A stretch of 64,000 bases of DNA from Chloroflexota bacterium (lineage in GTDB: Bacteria > Chloroflexota > Anaerolineae > Anaerolineales > UBA4823). Below, one piece after another: positions 9,665 through 19,153 of this stretch (position 1 is its first letter; each line of letters opens with the position of its first letter). The stretch is taken from contig JAKOUW010000009.1 of NCBI GenBank assembly GCA_029782365.1, positions 124,001-188,000 of the forward strand, written 5' to 3'. Below the pieces are notes generated by a model, which saw only the letters and a list, made by a program, of their open reading frames with translations, was not told the DNA's origin and searched no databases. Position numbers and translations under genes: made by a program.

Positions 9665-10449
9665 AACCTCGCGCCCTTATCTTACATGCAACCGGGACCA
9701 ACCGCGATCAGGATGCCGCACAGGCATTGGAGCTGGCAGGAGCGGCGGCCGAAATCTGGCATATCAACCAACTGCGCACTGGCGCTCGTCTTTGGCGTGA
9801 TTTCCAGATGCTGGTCGTCCCGGGTGGGTTTTCGTATGCTGATGCGCTGGGCGCCGGGCGGCTGTTTGCGCTGGACTTGAATACCTATTTTGCCGACCAG
9901 GCCAGTGAATTTGTAGCTGCCGGCAAACCGGTGATCGGCATTTGCAATGGTTTCCAAGCCCTGGTGAAATCCGGCCTGCTCCCTTTCCCCGGCAGCCGGA
10001 GAACAGAACGGGCCACCCTGACATTTAATGCTTCTGGCCGCTTCGAGTGCCGCTGGGTGAGCCTTCTGCCCGTTTCGCAGCGCTGTGTGTGGACACGCGG
10101 CCTGCCGGGGGCAATTGACTGCCCGGTAGCGCACGGTGAAGGTAATTTCCAACTCGCCAGCCCGGCTGATCTTGACCAGCTTCGCCAGGGCGACCAGGTG
10201 GCTCTTCTGTATGCCAGGACGACAAGCCTCGAACCGGCCGGCGGCGTATATCCGGAAAACCCGAACGGTTCGCTGGCCGATATTGCCGGTGTTTGCAACC
10301 CGCAGGGCAATGTGCTCGGCCTGATGCCCCACCCAGAAAACCATATTTTCCCTTACCAGCACCCCCAGCATACTCGCCGGGCCGGCCAGGCGACCGGCCT
10401 TGGGCTGGCGATCTTTCAGAACGGAACTAGCTATGCCAGTCAAATGTAG
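9661..10449 (+). CDS. purQ: FGAM synthase glutaminase subunit
   Basis: Releases ammonia from glutamine for PurSL. This is a class I glutamine amidotransferase of 262 residues: the nucleophile elbow GICNGFQ holds Cys95, and the HPE pair of the triad is in GLMPHPENH near the C-terminus. The ATG overlaps the purSL stop by 4 bp. It is followed after 11 bp by purC. Confidence 0.94.
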   Translation: MKPRALILHATGTNRDQDAAQALELAGAAAEIWHINQLRTGARLWRDFQMLVVPGGFSYADALGAGRLFALDLNTYFADQASEFVAAGKPVIGICNGFQALVKSGLLPFPGSRRTERATLTFNASGRFECRWVSLLPVSQRCVWTRGLPGAIDCPVAHGEGNFQLASPADLDQLRQGDQVALLYARTTSLEPAGGVYPENPNGSLADIAGVCNPQGNVLGLMPHPENHIFPYQHPQHTRRAGQATGLGLAIFQNGTSYASQM

Positions 10450-10460
10450 GAGCAAAGAGG

Positions 10461-11459
10461 ATGGATCATTCGCAAACAGTTGCTGACGAACGCAGAAAAA
10501 CACTGGCCGGTCTGCTCAACAAGGCCTTCAACCAGGTGGATTTGCCCCTGCCCGGCAGGCAAAGCGGCAAAGTGCGCGAGAGCTATCTCCTGCGCAACGG
10601 CCAGCGTCTGCTGGTCACCACCGACCGCCTGTCGGCCTTCGACCGCATCCTGGCACGAGTCCCATACAAAGGTCAGGTGCTCAACCAACTCTCCGCCTGG
10701 TGGTTCCAGCAAACAGACGATATTATCGCCAATCACCTGGTCAGCCTGCCTGACCCCAACGCTCTGTTGGCTGAAAACGCGGCTCCCTTTCAGGTCGAAG
10801 TGATCGTGCGCGGCTACATCACCGGCGTGACCAGCACGGCGATCTGGCGGCGCTATGAGCTGGGCGAGCGAGAGATATATGGCTACTCTTTCCCGGAAGG
10901 CCTGCAGAAAAACCAGGCCCTTCCCGAACCAATTATCACCCCGACCACCAAAGGTGGAACCAGCGGGCATGACGAGCGGCTGACCTGCGCTGAGGTTGTC
11001 AGCCAGGGGCACATGCCTGCGCAGGCCTGGGAGCAGGTACAGCAGGCAGCCCTATCGATTTTCAAGCGCGGCCAGGCCCTGGCAGCCCAGGCGGGGCTGG
11101 TTTTGGTGGACACCAAGTATGAGTTTGGACGCACAGCCGACGGGCGCATCTTGTTGATTGATGAAGTCCACACGCCTGATTCTTCCCGTTTTTGGAAAGC
11201 AGGCAGCTACCTGGCGCGTTTTGAGACGGGCGCAGAACCCGAGAATTTCGATAAAGAATTTGTGCGACTGGTGTATGCCGCCCAGGGCTACCGCGGCGAC
11301 GGCGAGCCGCCCTCTATGCCCGATGCGCTTTGGCTGGAAACCAGCGAACGCTATATAGCAATGTATGAGTTGTTGACCGGCCAGCCGTTCGTTCTCGAGC
11401 CATATCCCGTGGAGCCGCGCCTAGAAAGCAACCTGCGCCGGGCTGGTTTGCTTGAGTGA
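10461..11459 (+). CDS. purC: SAICAR synthetase
   Basis: Joins CAIR and aspartate with ATP to give SAICAR. The 332-residue length matches the longer, yeast Ade1-like class of PurC rather than the 240-residue Bacillus type. The N-terminal segment (SGKVRESYLL, then TDRLSAFDRIL) is the ATP-binding start of the family, and the DTKYEFG and IDEVHTPDSSRFW segments near 215-245 are the conserved substrate and metal regions. An AGG-containing ribosome site precedes the ATG. It sits between purQ and purE in the same operon. Confidence 0.94.
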   Translation: MDHSQTVADERRKTLAGLLNKAFNQVDLPLPGRQSGKVRESYLLRNGQRLLVTTDRLSAFDRILARVPYKGQVLNQLSAWWFQQTDDIIANHLVSLPDPNALLAENAAPFQVEVIVRGYITGVTSTAIWRRYELGEREIYGYSFPEGLQKNQALPEPIITPTTKGGTSGHDERLTCAEVVSQGHMPAQAWEQVQQAALSIFKRGQALAAQAGLVLVDTKYEFGRTADGRILLIDEVHTPDSSRFWKAGSYLARFETGAEPENFDKEFVRLVYAAQGYRGDGEPPSMPDALWLETSERYIAMYELLTGQPFVLEPYPVEPRLESNLRRAGLLE

Positions 11460-11486
11460 GCTGTACCAATAGAAAGCGAGGATGCA

Positions 11487-12008
11487 ATGAGCACACCTCA
11501 TCCCTTTGAAACACCCAGCCATCCATTGGTTGGGGTGATCATGGGTTCGAAATCCGATTGGGAAACCATGAGTCACGCGGTGCAAACCCTGGAACAGTTG
11601 GGGATCCCTTACGAAACCCAGGTTATCAGCGCCCACCGCACACCCGATCGCATGTTCGAATATGCCGGCCACGCGGCGCAGCGCGGCCTGGAGGTGATTA
11701 TCGCCGGGGCAGGCGGGGCCGCTCACCTGCCGGGCATGACCGCCGCCAAGACGCACTTGCCTGTGTTGGGCGTGCCAGTGCAGTCCAAGAGCCTGAACGG
11801 GTTGGATTCCTTGCTCTCGATCGTCCAAATGCCCTCTGGTATTCCGGTCGGAACGCTGGCCGTTGGCCGGTCGGGAGCGATCAACGCCGCTCTGCTGGCC
11901 GCCGCCATCCTGGGCATTAAATACCCCGCCATCCGTGAAGCCTTGGAACGCTTCCGGGCGAGCCAGACCCAAAACGTCCTCGACCACCCGGACCCCAGCG
12001 AGGCATGA
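11487..12008 (+). CDS. purE: N5-CAIR mutase
   Basis: Interconverts N5-CAIR and CAIR. The 173-residue protein shows the class I PurE motifs: GSKSDWETM at 20-28, SAHRTPDRM near 50, and [12 protein letters not shown] near 74. Class I with a neighbouring purK fits the two-step bacterial route from AIR. The purK start follows after 7 bp. Confidence 0.95.
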   Translation: MSTPHPFETPSHPLVGVIMGSKSDWETMSHAVQTLEQLGIPYETQVISAHRTPDRMFEYAGHAAQRGLEVIIAGAGGAAHLPGMTAAKTHLPVLGVPVQSKSLNGLDSLLSIVQMPSGIPVGTLAVGRSGAINAALLAAAILGIKYPAIREALERFRASQTQNVLDHPDPSEA

Positions 12009-12015
12009 GGCGCGC

Positions 12016-13170
12016 ATGACGACCATTGGCATTTTAGGAGCCGGCCAGTTGGGGCGCATGATGGCGCTGGCGGGATATCCATTGGGCCTGTCTTTTCGCT
12101 TCCTCGACCCTGCTGCTGGTTCGCCAGCCGGGCAGTTGGCGCCGCAGAACACCGCCAACTATACCGATGAAGCCGTCCTGGAGCAGTTCGCCCGCCAGGT
12201 TGATTTGGTGACCTACGAGTTTGAGAATGTGCCTGTGCAGGCAGCGCGCTTTTTGGCCGATCGGGTGCCCGTCTTCCCGCCGCCGCAGGCGCTGGAAGCA
12301 GCGCAGGATCGCATTAAAGAAAAGAGCCTTTTCCGCAGCCTGGGCATTGCCACGCCCGCCTTTGCCCCAATCGATTCACCCACAGATTTTCAGCCTGCCC
12401 TGCGCCTCACCGGCCTGCCGGCCGTGTTAAAAACCCGCCGTCTGGGATATGACGGCAAGGGCCAGCGCCTGGTCCACAGTGCTGCTGAACTGGGGACGGC
12501 TGCGGAGGAGTTGGGAAGACGCGATTTGATTCTGGAAGAGTTCGTAGCGTTCGAGCGCGAGCTTTCCATCCTGGCAGTGCGCGGGCGGGCACTTGAAAGC
12601 GGTCTCTCCCCTCAGGTAGCTTTTTACCCGCTCGTCGAAAACCACCACCGAGAAGGCGTCCTGCGCCTAACACTGGCCCCGGCGCCGCATCTCCACCCCG
12701 GGCAGCAGGAGAAAGCCGAAAGCCTTGCCCGCGCCGTGCTGGAGCGCCTGGATTACTGCGGCGTGCTGGCGATCGAGCTGTTCGAGCGCCGTGGCGAGCT
12801 GCTAGCGAACGAAATGGCCCCGCGCGTGCACAATTCAGGTCATTGGACGATCGAAGGAGCGCCCACCAGCCAGTTTGCCAATCATTTGCGCGCTGGCCTC
12901 GGCTGGCCGTTAGGGCTAACTTCAGCCCAGGGATTCGCAGCCATGATCAACCTGATCGGCAGCGCCCCGCCTGCGTCAGACATCCTGGACATCCCTGAAG
13001 CGCACCTGCATCTCTATGCCAAAGCGCCCCGCCCCGGCCGTAAAATCGGCCACATCAACCTGGTTGCGCCGGGCGAAGCAGAATTACGGCAGGCGATTGG
13101 CCGCCTGCGCCAGCGGCTGGATATCCCCGAGCTGGCCCGATATAACCAAACAACACGCATGGAAATATAG
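12016..13170 (+). CDS. purK: N5-carboxyaminoimidazole ribonucleotide synthase
   Basis: ATP-grasp enzyme that carboxylates AIR with bicarbonate to N5-CAIR, the substrate of PurE. The open frame reaches back into purE, but ATG 12016 gives the family start MTTIGILGAGQLGRMM and 384 residues, the normal length. The nucleotide-binding glycine loop GAGQLG is at 8-13, the ATP-grasp core includes LKTRRLGYDGKGQ, and EMAPRVHNSGHWT near 270 is the metal and phosphate site. The purF start follows after 4 bp. Confidence 0.94.
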   Translation: MTTIGILGAGQLGRMMALAGYPLGLSFRFLDPAAGSPAGQLAPQNTANYTDEAVLEQFARQVDLVTYEFENVPVQAARFLADRVPVFPPPQALEAAQDRIKEKSLFRSLGIATPAFAPIDSPTDFQPALRLTGLPAVLKTRRLGYDGKGQRLVHSAAELGTAAEELGRRDLILEEFVAFERELSILAVRGRALESGLSPQVAFYPLVENHHREGVLRLTLAPAPHLHPGQQEKAESLARAVLERLDYCGVLAIELFERRGELLANEMAPRVHNSGHWTIEGAPTSQFANHLRAGLGWPLGLTSAQGFAAMINLIGSAPPASDILDIPEAHLHLYAKAPRPGRKIGHINLVAPGEAELRQAIGRLRQRLDIPELARYNQTTRMEI

Positions 13171-13174
13171 CTGT

Positions 13175-14605
13175 ATGAGTGATTTTCTGCCTTTTCCAGA
13201 TGACAGCCCACACGAAGAGTGCGGCGTGATTGGCGTCTACGCTCCACATGAAGACGTGGCTCGCATGACTTTTTTTGGCCTGTTCGCCCTGCAGCACCGC
13301 GGCCAGGAAGCTGCTGGCATTGCCGTGGCAGATGGCGAAAGCATTCATCTGCACAAGGGCAGCGGGCTGGTCGCCCAGGTTTTCAACCCGGCTAATCTCG
13401 AGCCGCTAAAGGGACATTACGCCATCGGCCATACCCGTTATTCCACCACCGGCTCGCCAGCAGCGCGCAATATCCAGCCTTTCTTGATCGAAACCATGTA
13501 CGGCCCGCTGGCGGTCGCCCACAACGGCAACCTGGTCAACGCCGGCGAGCTGCGCCAGAGCCTCCTGCGGCGCGGAATCGGTCTGTCATCATCTTCCGAC
13601 ACGGAAGTGTTGACCATGATGCTGGCTGGCGCCCACGGAAGCACCTGGGACGAACGCCTGCGTTGGGCGATGCCGCAGTGGCAGGGCGCGTATTCTCTGG
13701 TAGTGATGACCCGTGACTGCGTCTACGCAGTGCGTGACCCGTGGGGTTTTCGGCCCCTCAGCGTGGGTATGCTGCCCAGCGGCGGGCATGCCATTGCATC
13801 CGAAAGCGGCGCCCTGGTGACCCTGGGCTGCCAGGCGATACGCGAAGTCATGCCCGGGGAGATCATTGCTTTGAGCAACAAAGCCCTCACCGTCAGCCAG
13901 GCCCTGCCTCCGATGGCACCCCTGGCGCGCTGCGTTTTTGAGCACATCTATTTTTCACGCCCCGACAGCTACTGGGATGATCGCTGGGTGCATCATGTGC
14001 GCCAACACCTGGGCGAAGAGCTGGCGCGCGAGCTGCCCACCCCAGCGGATGTCGTCATTCCTGTGCCCGACTCATCCACCCCAGCTTCCATAGGTTATGC
14101 CTTCGCCTCGGGCGTACCCTTCAATGATGGGTTTATCAAGAACCGCTATATAGGGCGCACCTTTATCGAACCGACCGATTCACTGCGTAAGCAGGGCATT
14201 GCCATGAAATTCAACGTGATCAGCGACAACGTACGCGACAAACGTGTGATTGTCATCGACGACAGCATTGTGCGCGGCAACACATCGGGGCCGCTGGTAC
14301 ATCTCTTACGCCAGGCCGGCGCCAAGGAAATTCACCTGCGCATCACCTGCCCCCCCATTAAACACCCCTGCTTCATGGGAGTAGATATGGGCACTTACAA
14401 CGAGCTGATCGCTCACCGCCTGAGCGTGGCGGAAATTCAAAAACACATCGCTTGCGATTCGCTTTACTTCTTGTCCTTGGAAGGGATGATGCGGGCAGTA
14501 GGTAGAACGGATGGTTACTGCCAGGCCTGTTTTACCGGGCAGTATCCTCTGGCAATCGACCCGAACCAGACCAAAACCGGCTTTGAAAAAGCGGCCGCTT
14601 CATAG
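13175..14605 (+). CDS. purF: amidophosphoribosyltransferase
   Basis: First committed step: PRPP and glutamine to phosphoribosylamine. ATG 13175 is chosen because it gives the usual short propeptide before the N-terminal nucleophile Cys16 (EECGVIG); the open frame upstream overlaps purK. The 476-residue protein has an Ntn glutaminase half and a phosphoribosyltransferase half with the PRPP loop VIVIDDSIVRGNTSG. Cysteines in ITCPP, HPCFMG and YCQACFTG match the ligand pattern of the 4Fe-4S PurF class of Bacillus, so an oxygen-sensitive cluster and propeptide processing are expected. Same operon, 12 bp before purDM. Confidence 0.95.
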   Translation: MSDFLPFPDDSPHEECGVIGVYAPHEDVARMTFFGLFALQHRGQEAAGIAVADGESIHLHKGSGLVAQVFNPANLEPLKGHYAIGHTRYSTTGSPAARNIQPFLIETMYGPLAVAHNGNLVNAGELRQSLLRRGIGLSSSSDTEVLTMMLAGAHGSTWDERLRWAMPQWQGAYSLVVMTRDCVYAVRDPWGFRPLSVGMLPSGGHAIASESGALVTLGCQAIREVMPGEIIALSNKALTVSQALPPMAPLARCVFEHIYFSRPDSYWDDRWVHHVRQHLGEELARELPTPADVVIPVPDSSTPASIGYAFASGVPFNDGFIKNRYIGRTFIEPTDSLRKQGIAMKFNVISDNVRDKRVIVIDDSIVRGNTSGPLVHLLRQAGAKEIHLRITCPPIKHPCFMGVDMGTYNELIAHRLSVAEIQKHIACDSLYFLSLEGMMRAVGRTDGYCQACFTGQYPLAIDPNQTKTGFEKAAAS

Positions 14606-14617
14606 CAGGAGCAGCAG

Positions 14618-16927
14618 ATGGAAGCAAATGAAAAGAGAAACATGAATGTCATGATCGTCGGCTCGGGCGGCCGGGAACATGCCCTGGGTTGGAAAATTGG
14701 CCAATCGCCGCGCCTGGCCAGGCTCTATTTTGCCCCAGGCAATGCCGGCACCGCCGCACTGGGCGAAAATGTGGCTATCAGCAGTGAAGACCCTGCTGGC
14801 CTGGTCAATTTTGCGCACAGCCATGGTATCGACCTGGTCGTGGTAGGCCCTGAGGCGCCCCTTGCTGCTGGCCTGGTTGACAGCTTGCAGGCAGTGGGTT
14901 TGGCCGCTTTCGGCCCTACCCGCCAGGCAGCCCAGATCGAGGCCTCTAAAGCCTTTGCCAAAGCTTTCATGGCGCGCCACAACCTGCCGACGGCGCGCTT
15001 TGCCACCTTTCGCTCGCTTCCGCCCGCCCTGGCTTATCTACACGGAGTGGGCCGCCCGGTGGTGATTAAGGCCTCTGGATTGGCAGCCGGTAAAGGGGTA
15101 GTGGTGCCGGAGAACCCTGAGGAAGCCGAACACGCCTTGCAAGAGATGCTGGTCGGCGGTGTCTTCGGGGAGGCTGGCGCTGAAGTGGTCATCGAGGAGC
15201 GCCTGGAAGGGCCGGAGGTCTCTTTGCTGGCGTTCTCGGATGGTGAGCACATCTGCCTGATGCCGCCAGCCCAGGATCACAAACGCCTGCTGGCCGGCGA
15301 CCGCGGCCCCAATACGGGCGGAATGGGCGCGTATGCCCCCACCCCCATCTGCCCGCCGGCCCTGGCGGCCGAATTGGGGCAGAACATTCTGCAAAAGGCT
15401 GTGGATGGGCTGCGCAGAGAAGGTATGCCCTTTCAAGGCGTGCTGTATGCCGGGTTGATGCTGACCAGCGGCGGCGCGCGCTTGCTCGAATTCAACTGCC
15501 GCTTCGGTGATCCGGAAACCCAGGCCATCCTGCCCCTGCTGGAAACCGATTTGCTGGAGATCATGCTGGCCTGCACTGCCGCGCGGCTGGAGCAGGTGGA
15601 GGTGCGCTGGCGGCCTGGCGCTGCGCTGTGTGTGGTGGCAGCCGGCGGGAACTACCCTGGTAAAACGACTCCTGGCCTGCCGATCAGCGGCCTGGATTTC
15701 GAGATGCCCGAAAGCGTGGTGTTCCACGCCGGCACCCGCCAGGAAGCCGGTGTGGTGGCGACTGCCGGTGGGCGCGTCTTGGGTGTCACGGGTTGGGGTG
15801 CCGATCTGCAGAGTGCCCACCGGCGAGCGTACCAGCGCCTGCAGGCGATCCATTTCAGCGGTATGCAGTACCGCGAAGATATTGGGCGGCGCGCTTTCTC
15901 TGCTCAGTCTTCTTCAGCATATGCAGATGCCGGCGTGGATATCCAGGCCGGCAGCCGGGCTGTCGAGCTGATGAGCCAGGCAGTGAAGGCCACTTACGGA
16001 CCTGAGGTGCTGTTGGGTATTGGAGCTTTCGGTGGCTTGTATGATGCCACCAGTTTAAAAGCCATGGCAGCCCCTGTCTTGGTGGCATCGACCGATGGTG
16101 TTGGTACGAAAGTCAAACTGGCCGCCCAGGCCGGGCATTACGATACGATAGGGCAAGACCTGGTCAATCACTGCATCAACGATATCCTGGTGCAAGGCGC
16201 ACGCCCGCTGTTTTTCCTGGATTATTTCGCCGCTTCCAGGCTAGCCCCGGAAATTGTCGCCAGCGTGGTGCGTGGGGCAGCCCTGGCTTGCGAGCAGGCA
16301 GGCATCGCCCTGTTGGGCGGGGAGACGGCCGAAATGCCCGGCGTGTATGCCTCCCATGAATTTGACCTGGCTGGCACGATTGTGGGTGTGGTGGAAAGGG
16401 AGCATGTCTTACCCCAAGAGGGCATCCGCCCGGGGAATTTGTTGATCGGCTTACGCTCGTCTGGGCCGCACACCAACGGATATTCGCTGATTCGCAAGGT
16501 CTTCGCCGGCTACAGCCTGGAGCATCAGTTCCCAGAGCTGGGCATGCCGCTGAGAGAAGCCCTGTTGGCGCCTCACCGCTCATACCTGAACCTGCTGTAC
16601 CCTTTGCTAACCCAACCCACTCTGGGAATCAAAGCCCTGGCTCACCTGACGGGCGGTGGTTTCATCGAGAATATTCCACGGGTATTGCCATCAGACTGCC
16701 AGGCGGCCGTGCGATCAGGTTCCTGGCCAGTACCGCCGCTCTTCAACCTGATCCAAAGATTGGGCCGAATAGAAACCCTGGAAATGCACCGCGTCTTTAA
16801 CATGGGCATCGGCATGGTGATCATCGCCGACGCACAAAAAGCCGACGGGCTGCGCGCTGCCATTCCCGAGGAAACCTGGGTGATCGGTGAAATCGTTCAG
16901 GGTTCGCAGGGTGTACGGCTGGTATGA
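14618..16927 (+). CDS. purDM: bifunctional GAR synthetase / AIR synthetase (PurD-PurM fusion)
   Basis: One 769-residue frame carries two consecutive purine enzymes. Residues 9-427 are PurD (glycine plus phosphoribosylamine to GAR): VMIVGSGGREHALGW at the start, the ATP-grasp segment IKASGLAAGKGVV, and EFNCRFGDPETQ. Residues 433-769 are PurM (FGAM to AIR): YADAGVDIQAG, STDGVGTK, and LLGGETAEMPG. The linker of about six residues has no internal ribosome site or stop. AGGAG lies six bases before ATG 14618. Usual bacteria have separate genes; yeast ADE5,7 and the front of animal GART have this order. The stop overlaps purN as ATGA. Confidence 0.93.
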   Translation: MEANEKRNMNVMIVGSGGREHALGWKIGQSPRLARLYFAPGNAGTAALGENVAISSEDPAGLVNFAHSHGIDLVVVGPEAPLAAGLVDSLQAVGLAAFGPTRQAAQIEASKAFAKAFMARHNLPTARFATFRSLPPALAYLHGVGRPVVIKASGLAAGKGVVVPENPEEAEHALQEMLVGGVFGEAGAEVVIEERLEGPEVSLLAFSDGEHICLMPPAQDHKRLLAGDRGPNTGGMGAYAPTPICPPALAAELGQNILQKAVDGLRREGMPFQGVLYAGLMLTSGGARLLEFNCRFGDPETQAILPLLETDLLEIMLACTAARLEQVEVRWRPGAALCVVAAGGNYPGKTTPGLPISGLDFEMPESVVFHAGTRQEAGVVATAGGRVLGVTGWGADLQSAHRRAYQRLQAIHFSGMQYREDIGRRAFSAQSSSAYADAGVDIQAGSRAVELMSQAVKATYGPEVLLGIGAFGGLYDATSLKAMAAPVLVASTDGVGTKVKLAAQAGHYDTIGQDLVNHCINDILVQGARPLFFLDYFAASRLAPEIVASVVRGAALACEQAGIALLGGETAEMPGVYASHEFDLAGTIVGVVEREHVLPQEGIRPGNLLIGLRSSGPHTNGYSLIRKVFAGYSLEHQFPELGMPLREALLAPHRSYLNLLYPLLTQPTLGIKALAHLTGGGFIENIPRVLPSDCQAAVRSGSWPVPPLFNLIQRLGRIETLEMHRVFNMGIGMVIIADAQKADGLRAAIPEETWVIGEIVQGSQGVRLV

Positions 16928-17559
16928 GCAGCTTGGTGAAGCTGGTCGTGTTGATTTCGGGCAACGGCTCGAACTTACAGGCTATCCTGGACGCCTGCGC
17001 CAGCGGTCAACTAGAGGCGCAGGTAGCGGCGGTCATTTCCAACCAGCCAGAGGCTTTTGGGCTGGAACGCGCCCGCCGCGCCGGAATCCCAGCGCACATC
17101 TTGGAAGCAAGGTCATCGAAAGATCCCACGACTCGCGCCTCCCTGCGCCAGGAATACGATGAGCGACTGGCGGAGTTGGCTGCTCATTACGATCCTACCT
17201 GGGTAGTGCTGGCCGGTTGGATGCGCTTGCTCAGCATGGCTTTCTTGAGCCGTTTCCCCGGACGAGTGATCAACCTGCACCCCGCGCTGCCGGGGGCTTT
17301 CCCTGGCACACATGCCATCGAGCGCGCCCTTGCGGCCTACCGAAGCGGCGAGATCCAATACACCGGCGTGATGATCCACCTGGTACCCGATGAAGGTGTG
17401 GATGACGGCCCACTGCTGGCGCAGGAAATTGTACCCATCCTGCCAGACGACTCCCTGGAAAGCCTGGAAGAACGCCTTCATGCCGTAGAACACAGGTTAT
17501 ATGTTGCTGTCTTGTGTAGGCTGACTCGCAGAGAAATGAAAGACACACCAAATAGATAA
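16924..17559 (+). CDS. purN: GAR transformylase (formyl-THF dependent)
   Basis: Transfers formyl from 10-formyltetrahydrofolate to GAR. In the 211-residue protein the GAR-binding start ISGNGSNLQ is at 11-19 and the catalytic triad reads Asn117, His119 and Asp160. ATG 16924 overlaps the purDM stop by 4 bp, so translation is likely coupled and the three GART activities are made from adjacent frames. Eighty-three bases without a gene separate it from purH. Confidence 0.94.
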   Translation: MSSLVKLVVLISGNGSNLQAILDACASGQLEAQVAAVISNQPEAFGLERARRAGIPAHILEARSSKDPTTRASLRQEYDERLAELAAHYDPTWVVLAGWMRLLSMAFLSRFPGRVINLHPALPGAFPGTHAIERALAAYRSGEIQYTGVMIHLVPDEGVDDGPLLAQEIVPILPDDSLESLEERLHAVEHRLYVAVLCRLTRREMKDTPNR

Positions 17560-17642
17560 TTCGAAAACTTCTGATTCTACACATCTGGGCAAATCCATGC
17601 CTTGATTGATTTTGTGATATCTCAATTGGAAAGGAAGATATT

Positions 17643-19145
17643 ATGCCAAAGGCAATTCTCTCGGTGCATGATAAAAGCGGACTGCTGGAGTTCGCTCAAG
17701 GGTTAGCGGCGTTGAAATGGACGCTGATCGCTTCCGGCGGCACAGCCCGCCTTCTACATGAAAACGGTTTGGCAGTGACTGAAGTGGCGGATTACACCCA
17801 CTCACCTGAAATTCTTGGCGGGCGGGTGAAAACACTGCACCCGGCGATTCACGGCGGTTTGCTGGCGCGCCCTACCCCCGCCGACCAGCAGGAACTGGGC
17901 AAGTTGGGCTGGGATTATATCGACCTGGTGGCGGTCAACCTGTATCCCTTCGAAGAAACCATCGCCAAACCCGGTGTCACCGAAGAAGAGGCAATTGAAA
18001 ATATCGATATCGGCGGTGTGACTCTGATCCGCGCTGCTGCCAAAAACCAGGCTCGTGTCACCCTGGTGTGCGACCCTGCCGATTACCCGGCCGTACTGGC
18101 AGAGCTGCAGTCCGGTGCGGTGAGCGGGACCACCCGCAAACGCCTGGCGCTCAAAGGGTTTGCCCACACCGCTCATTATGACGCGGCGATCAGCGCTTAT
18201 TTCAGCGGAGTGGATCAGCCGCTTTCACTGAATTTTTACCCGATCAGCAGCCTGCGCTACGGTGAAAACCCCCACCAGCAAGCCACTCTCTATGCCTACG
18301 ATCCGCAAAGCGGGGCGCTGGGTGGAAAAGTTCTGCAGGGCAAAGCTTTATCGTATAACAATATCCTTGACCTGGATGCCGCCTGGAAGTGCGCTGTCAT
18401 GTACGAGCGCCCGAGCGTCTGCATCGTCAAGCATCTCTCACCCTGCGGCGTTGCCTCTGGCGACAGCCTTGCGTCTGCTTATCCCCTGGCGTTGGCCAGC
18501 GACCCTATCTCGGCTTTCGGCGGAGTGATCGCCACGAACAGACCTTTCGACGGCGTGACCGCCGCCTTATTGGGTGATCTGTTTGTGGAATGCATCGCCG
18601 CTCCCGGTTTCACGGACGAGGCGCTGGAAATCCTGGGCAAGAAGAAGAATTTGCGCCTGGTCTGGATGCCAGACACCCAGGTCCGTCCGCTGTACGAGCT
18701 GCGCTCGGTTAACCAGGGTCTCCTGCGCCAAACCCTCGATACAGGCGATCCAGCCGGGACCGAATGGAAGGTGGCCAGCCAGCGACAGCCGACCGAGAAA
18801 GAATGGCAGTCGCTGCGCTTCGCCTGGAAAGCCTGCCAGCACGTGAAATCCAATGCCATTGTGTTTGCCCAGGGCGAGGCCACCGTCGGCATCGGCGGGG
18901 GGCAGCCCAACCGGGTAGACTGCGTGCGCATCGCCGCCCAGCGCGCCGGGGCGAAGGCTCAAGGAGCAGTGATGGCTTCGGATGCTTTCTTCCCCTTCCC
19001 CGATTCGGTGGAGGAGGCCGCCAAAGCAGGCATCACCGCCATCATACACCCCGGCGGTTCGGTGCGCGATGTTGAATCACTGGCCGCCGCTGATGCTCAC
19101 GGCATCGCCATGGTGCTGAGCGGTGTGCGCCATTTCCGCCATTAG
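17643..19145 (+). CDS. purH: AICAR transformylase / IMP cyclohydrolase
   Basis: Last two steps to IMP. The 500-residue protein starts with the cyclohydrolase (MGS-like) domain, including LIASGGTA and [11 protein letters not shown], and continues with the transformylase domain, where [11 protein letters not shown] carries the Lys-His pair of the active site. AAAGGAAG precedes the ATG. A weak promoter (TTGATT near 17602) could lie in the gap to purN, but I would not rely on it. The stop codon abuts the guaB ribosome site. Confidence 0.94.
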   Translation: MPKAILSVHDKSGLLEFAQGLAALKWTLIASGGTARLLHENGLAVTEVADYTHSPEILGGRVKTLHPAIHGGLLARPTPADQQELGKLGWDYIDLVAVNLYPFEETIAKPGVTEEEAIENIDIGGVTLIRAAAKNQARVTLVCDPADYPAVLAELQSGAVSGTTRKRLALKGFAHTAHYDAAISAYFSGVDQPLSLNFYPISSLRYGENPHQQATLYAYDPQSGALGGKVLQGKALSYNNILDLDAAWKCAVMYERPSVCIVKHLSPCGVASGDSLASAYPLALASDPISAFGGVIATNRPFDGVTAALLGDLFVECIAAPGFTDEALEILGKKKNLRLVWMPDTQVRPLYELRSVNQGLLRQTLDTGDPAGTEWKVASQRQPTEKEWQSLRFAWKACQHVKSNAIVFAQGEATVGIGGGQPNRVDCVRIAAQRAGAKAQGAVMASDAFFPFPDSVEEAAKAGITAIIHPGGSVRDVESLAAADAHGIAMVLSGVRHFRH

Positions 19146-19153
19146 GAGGTGTC

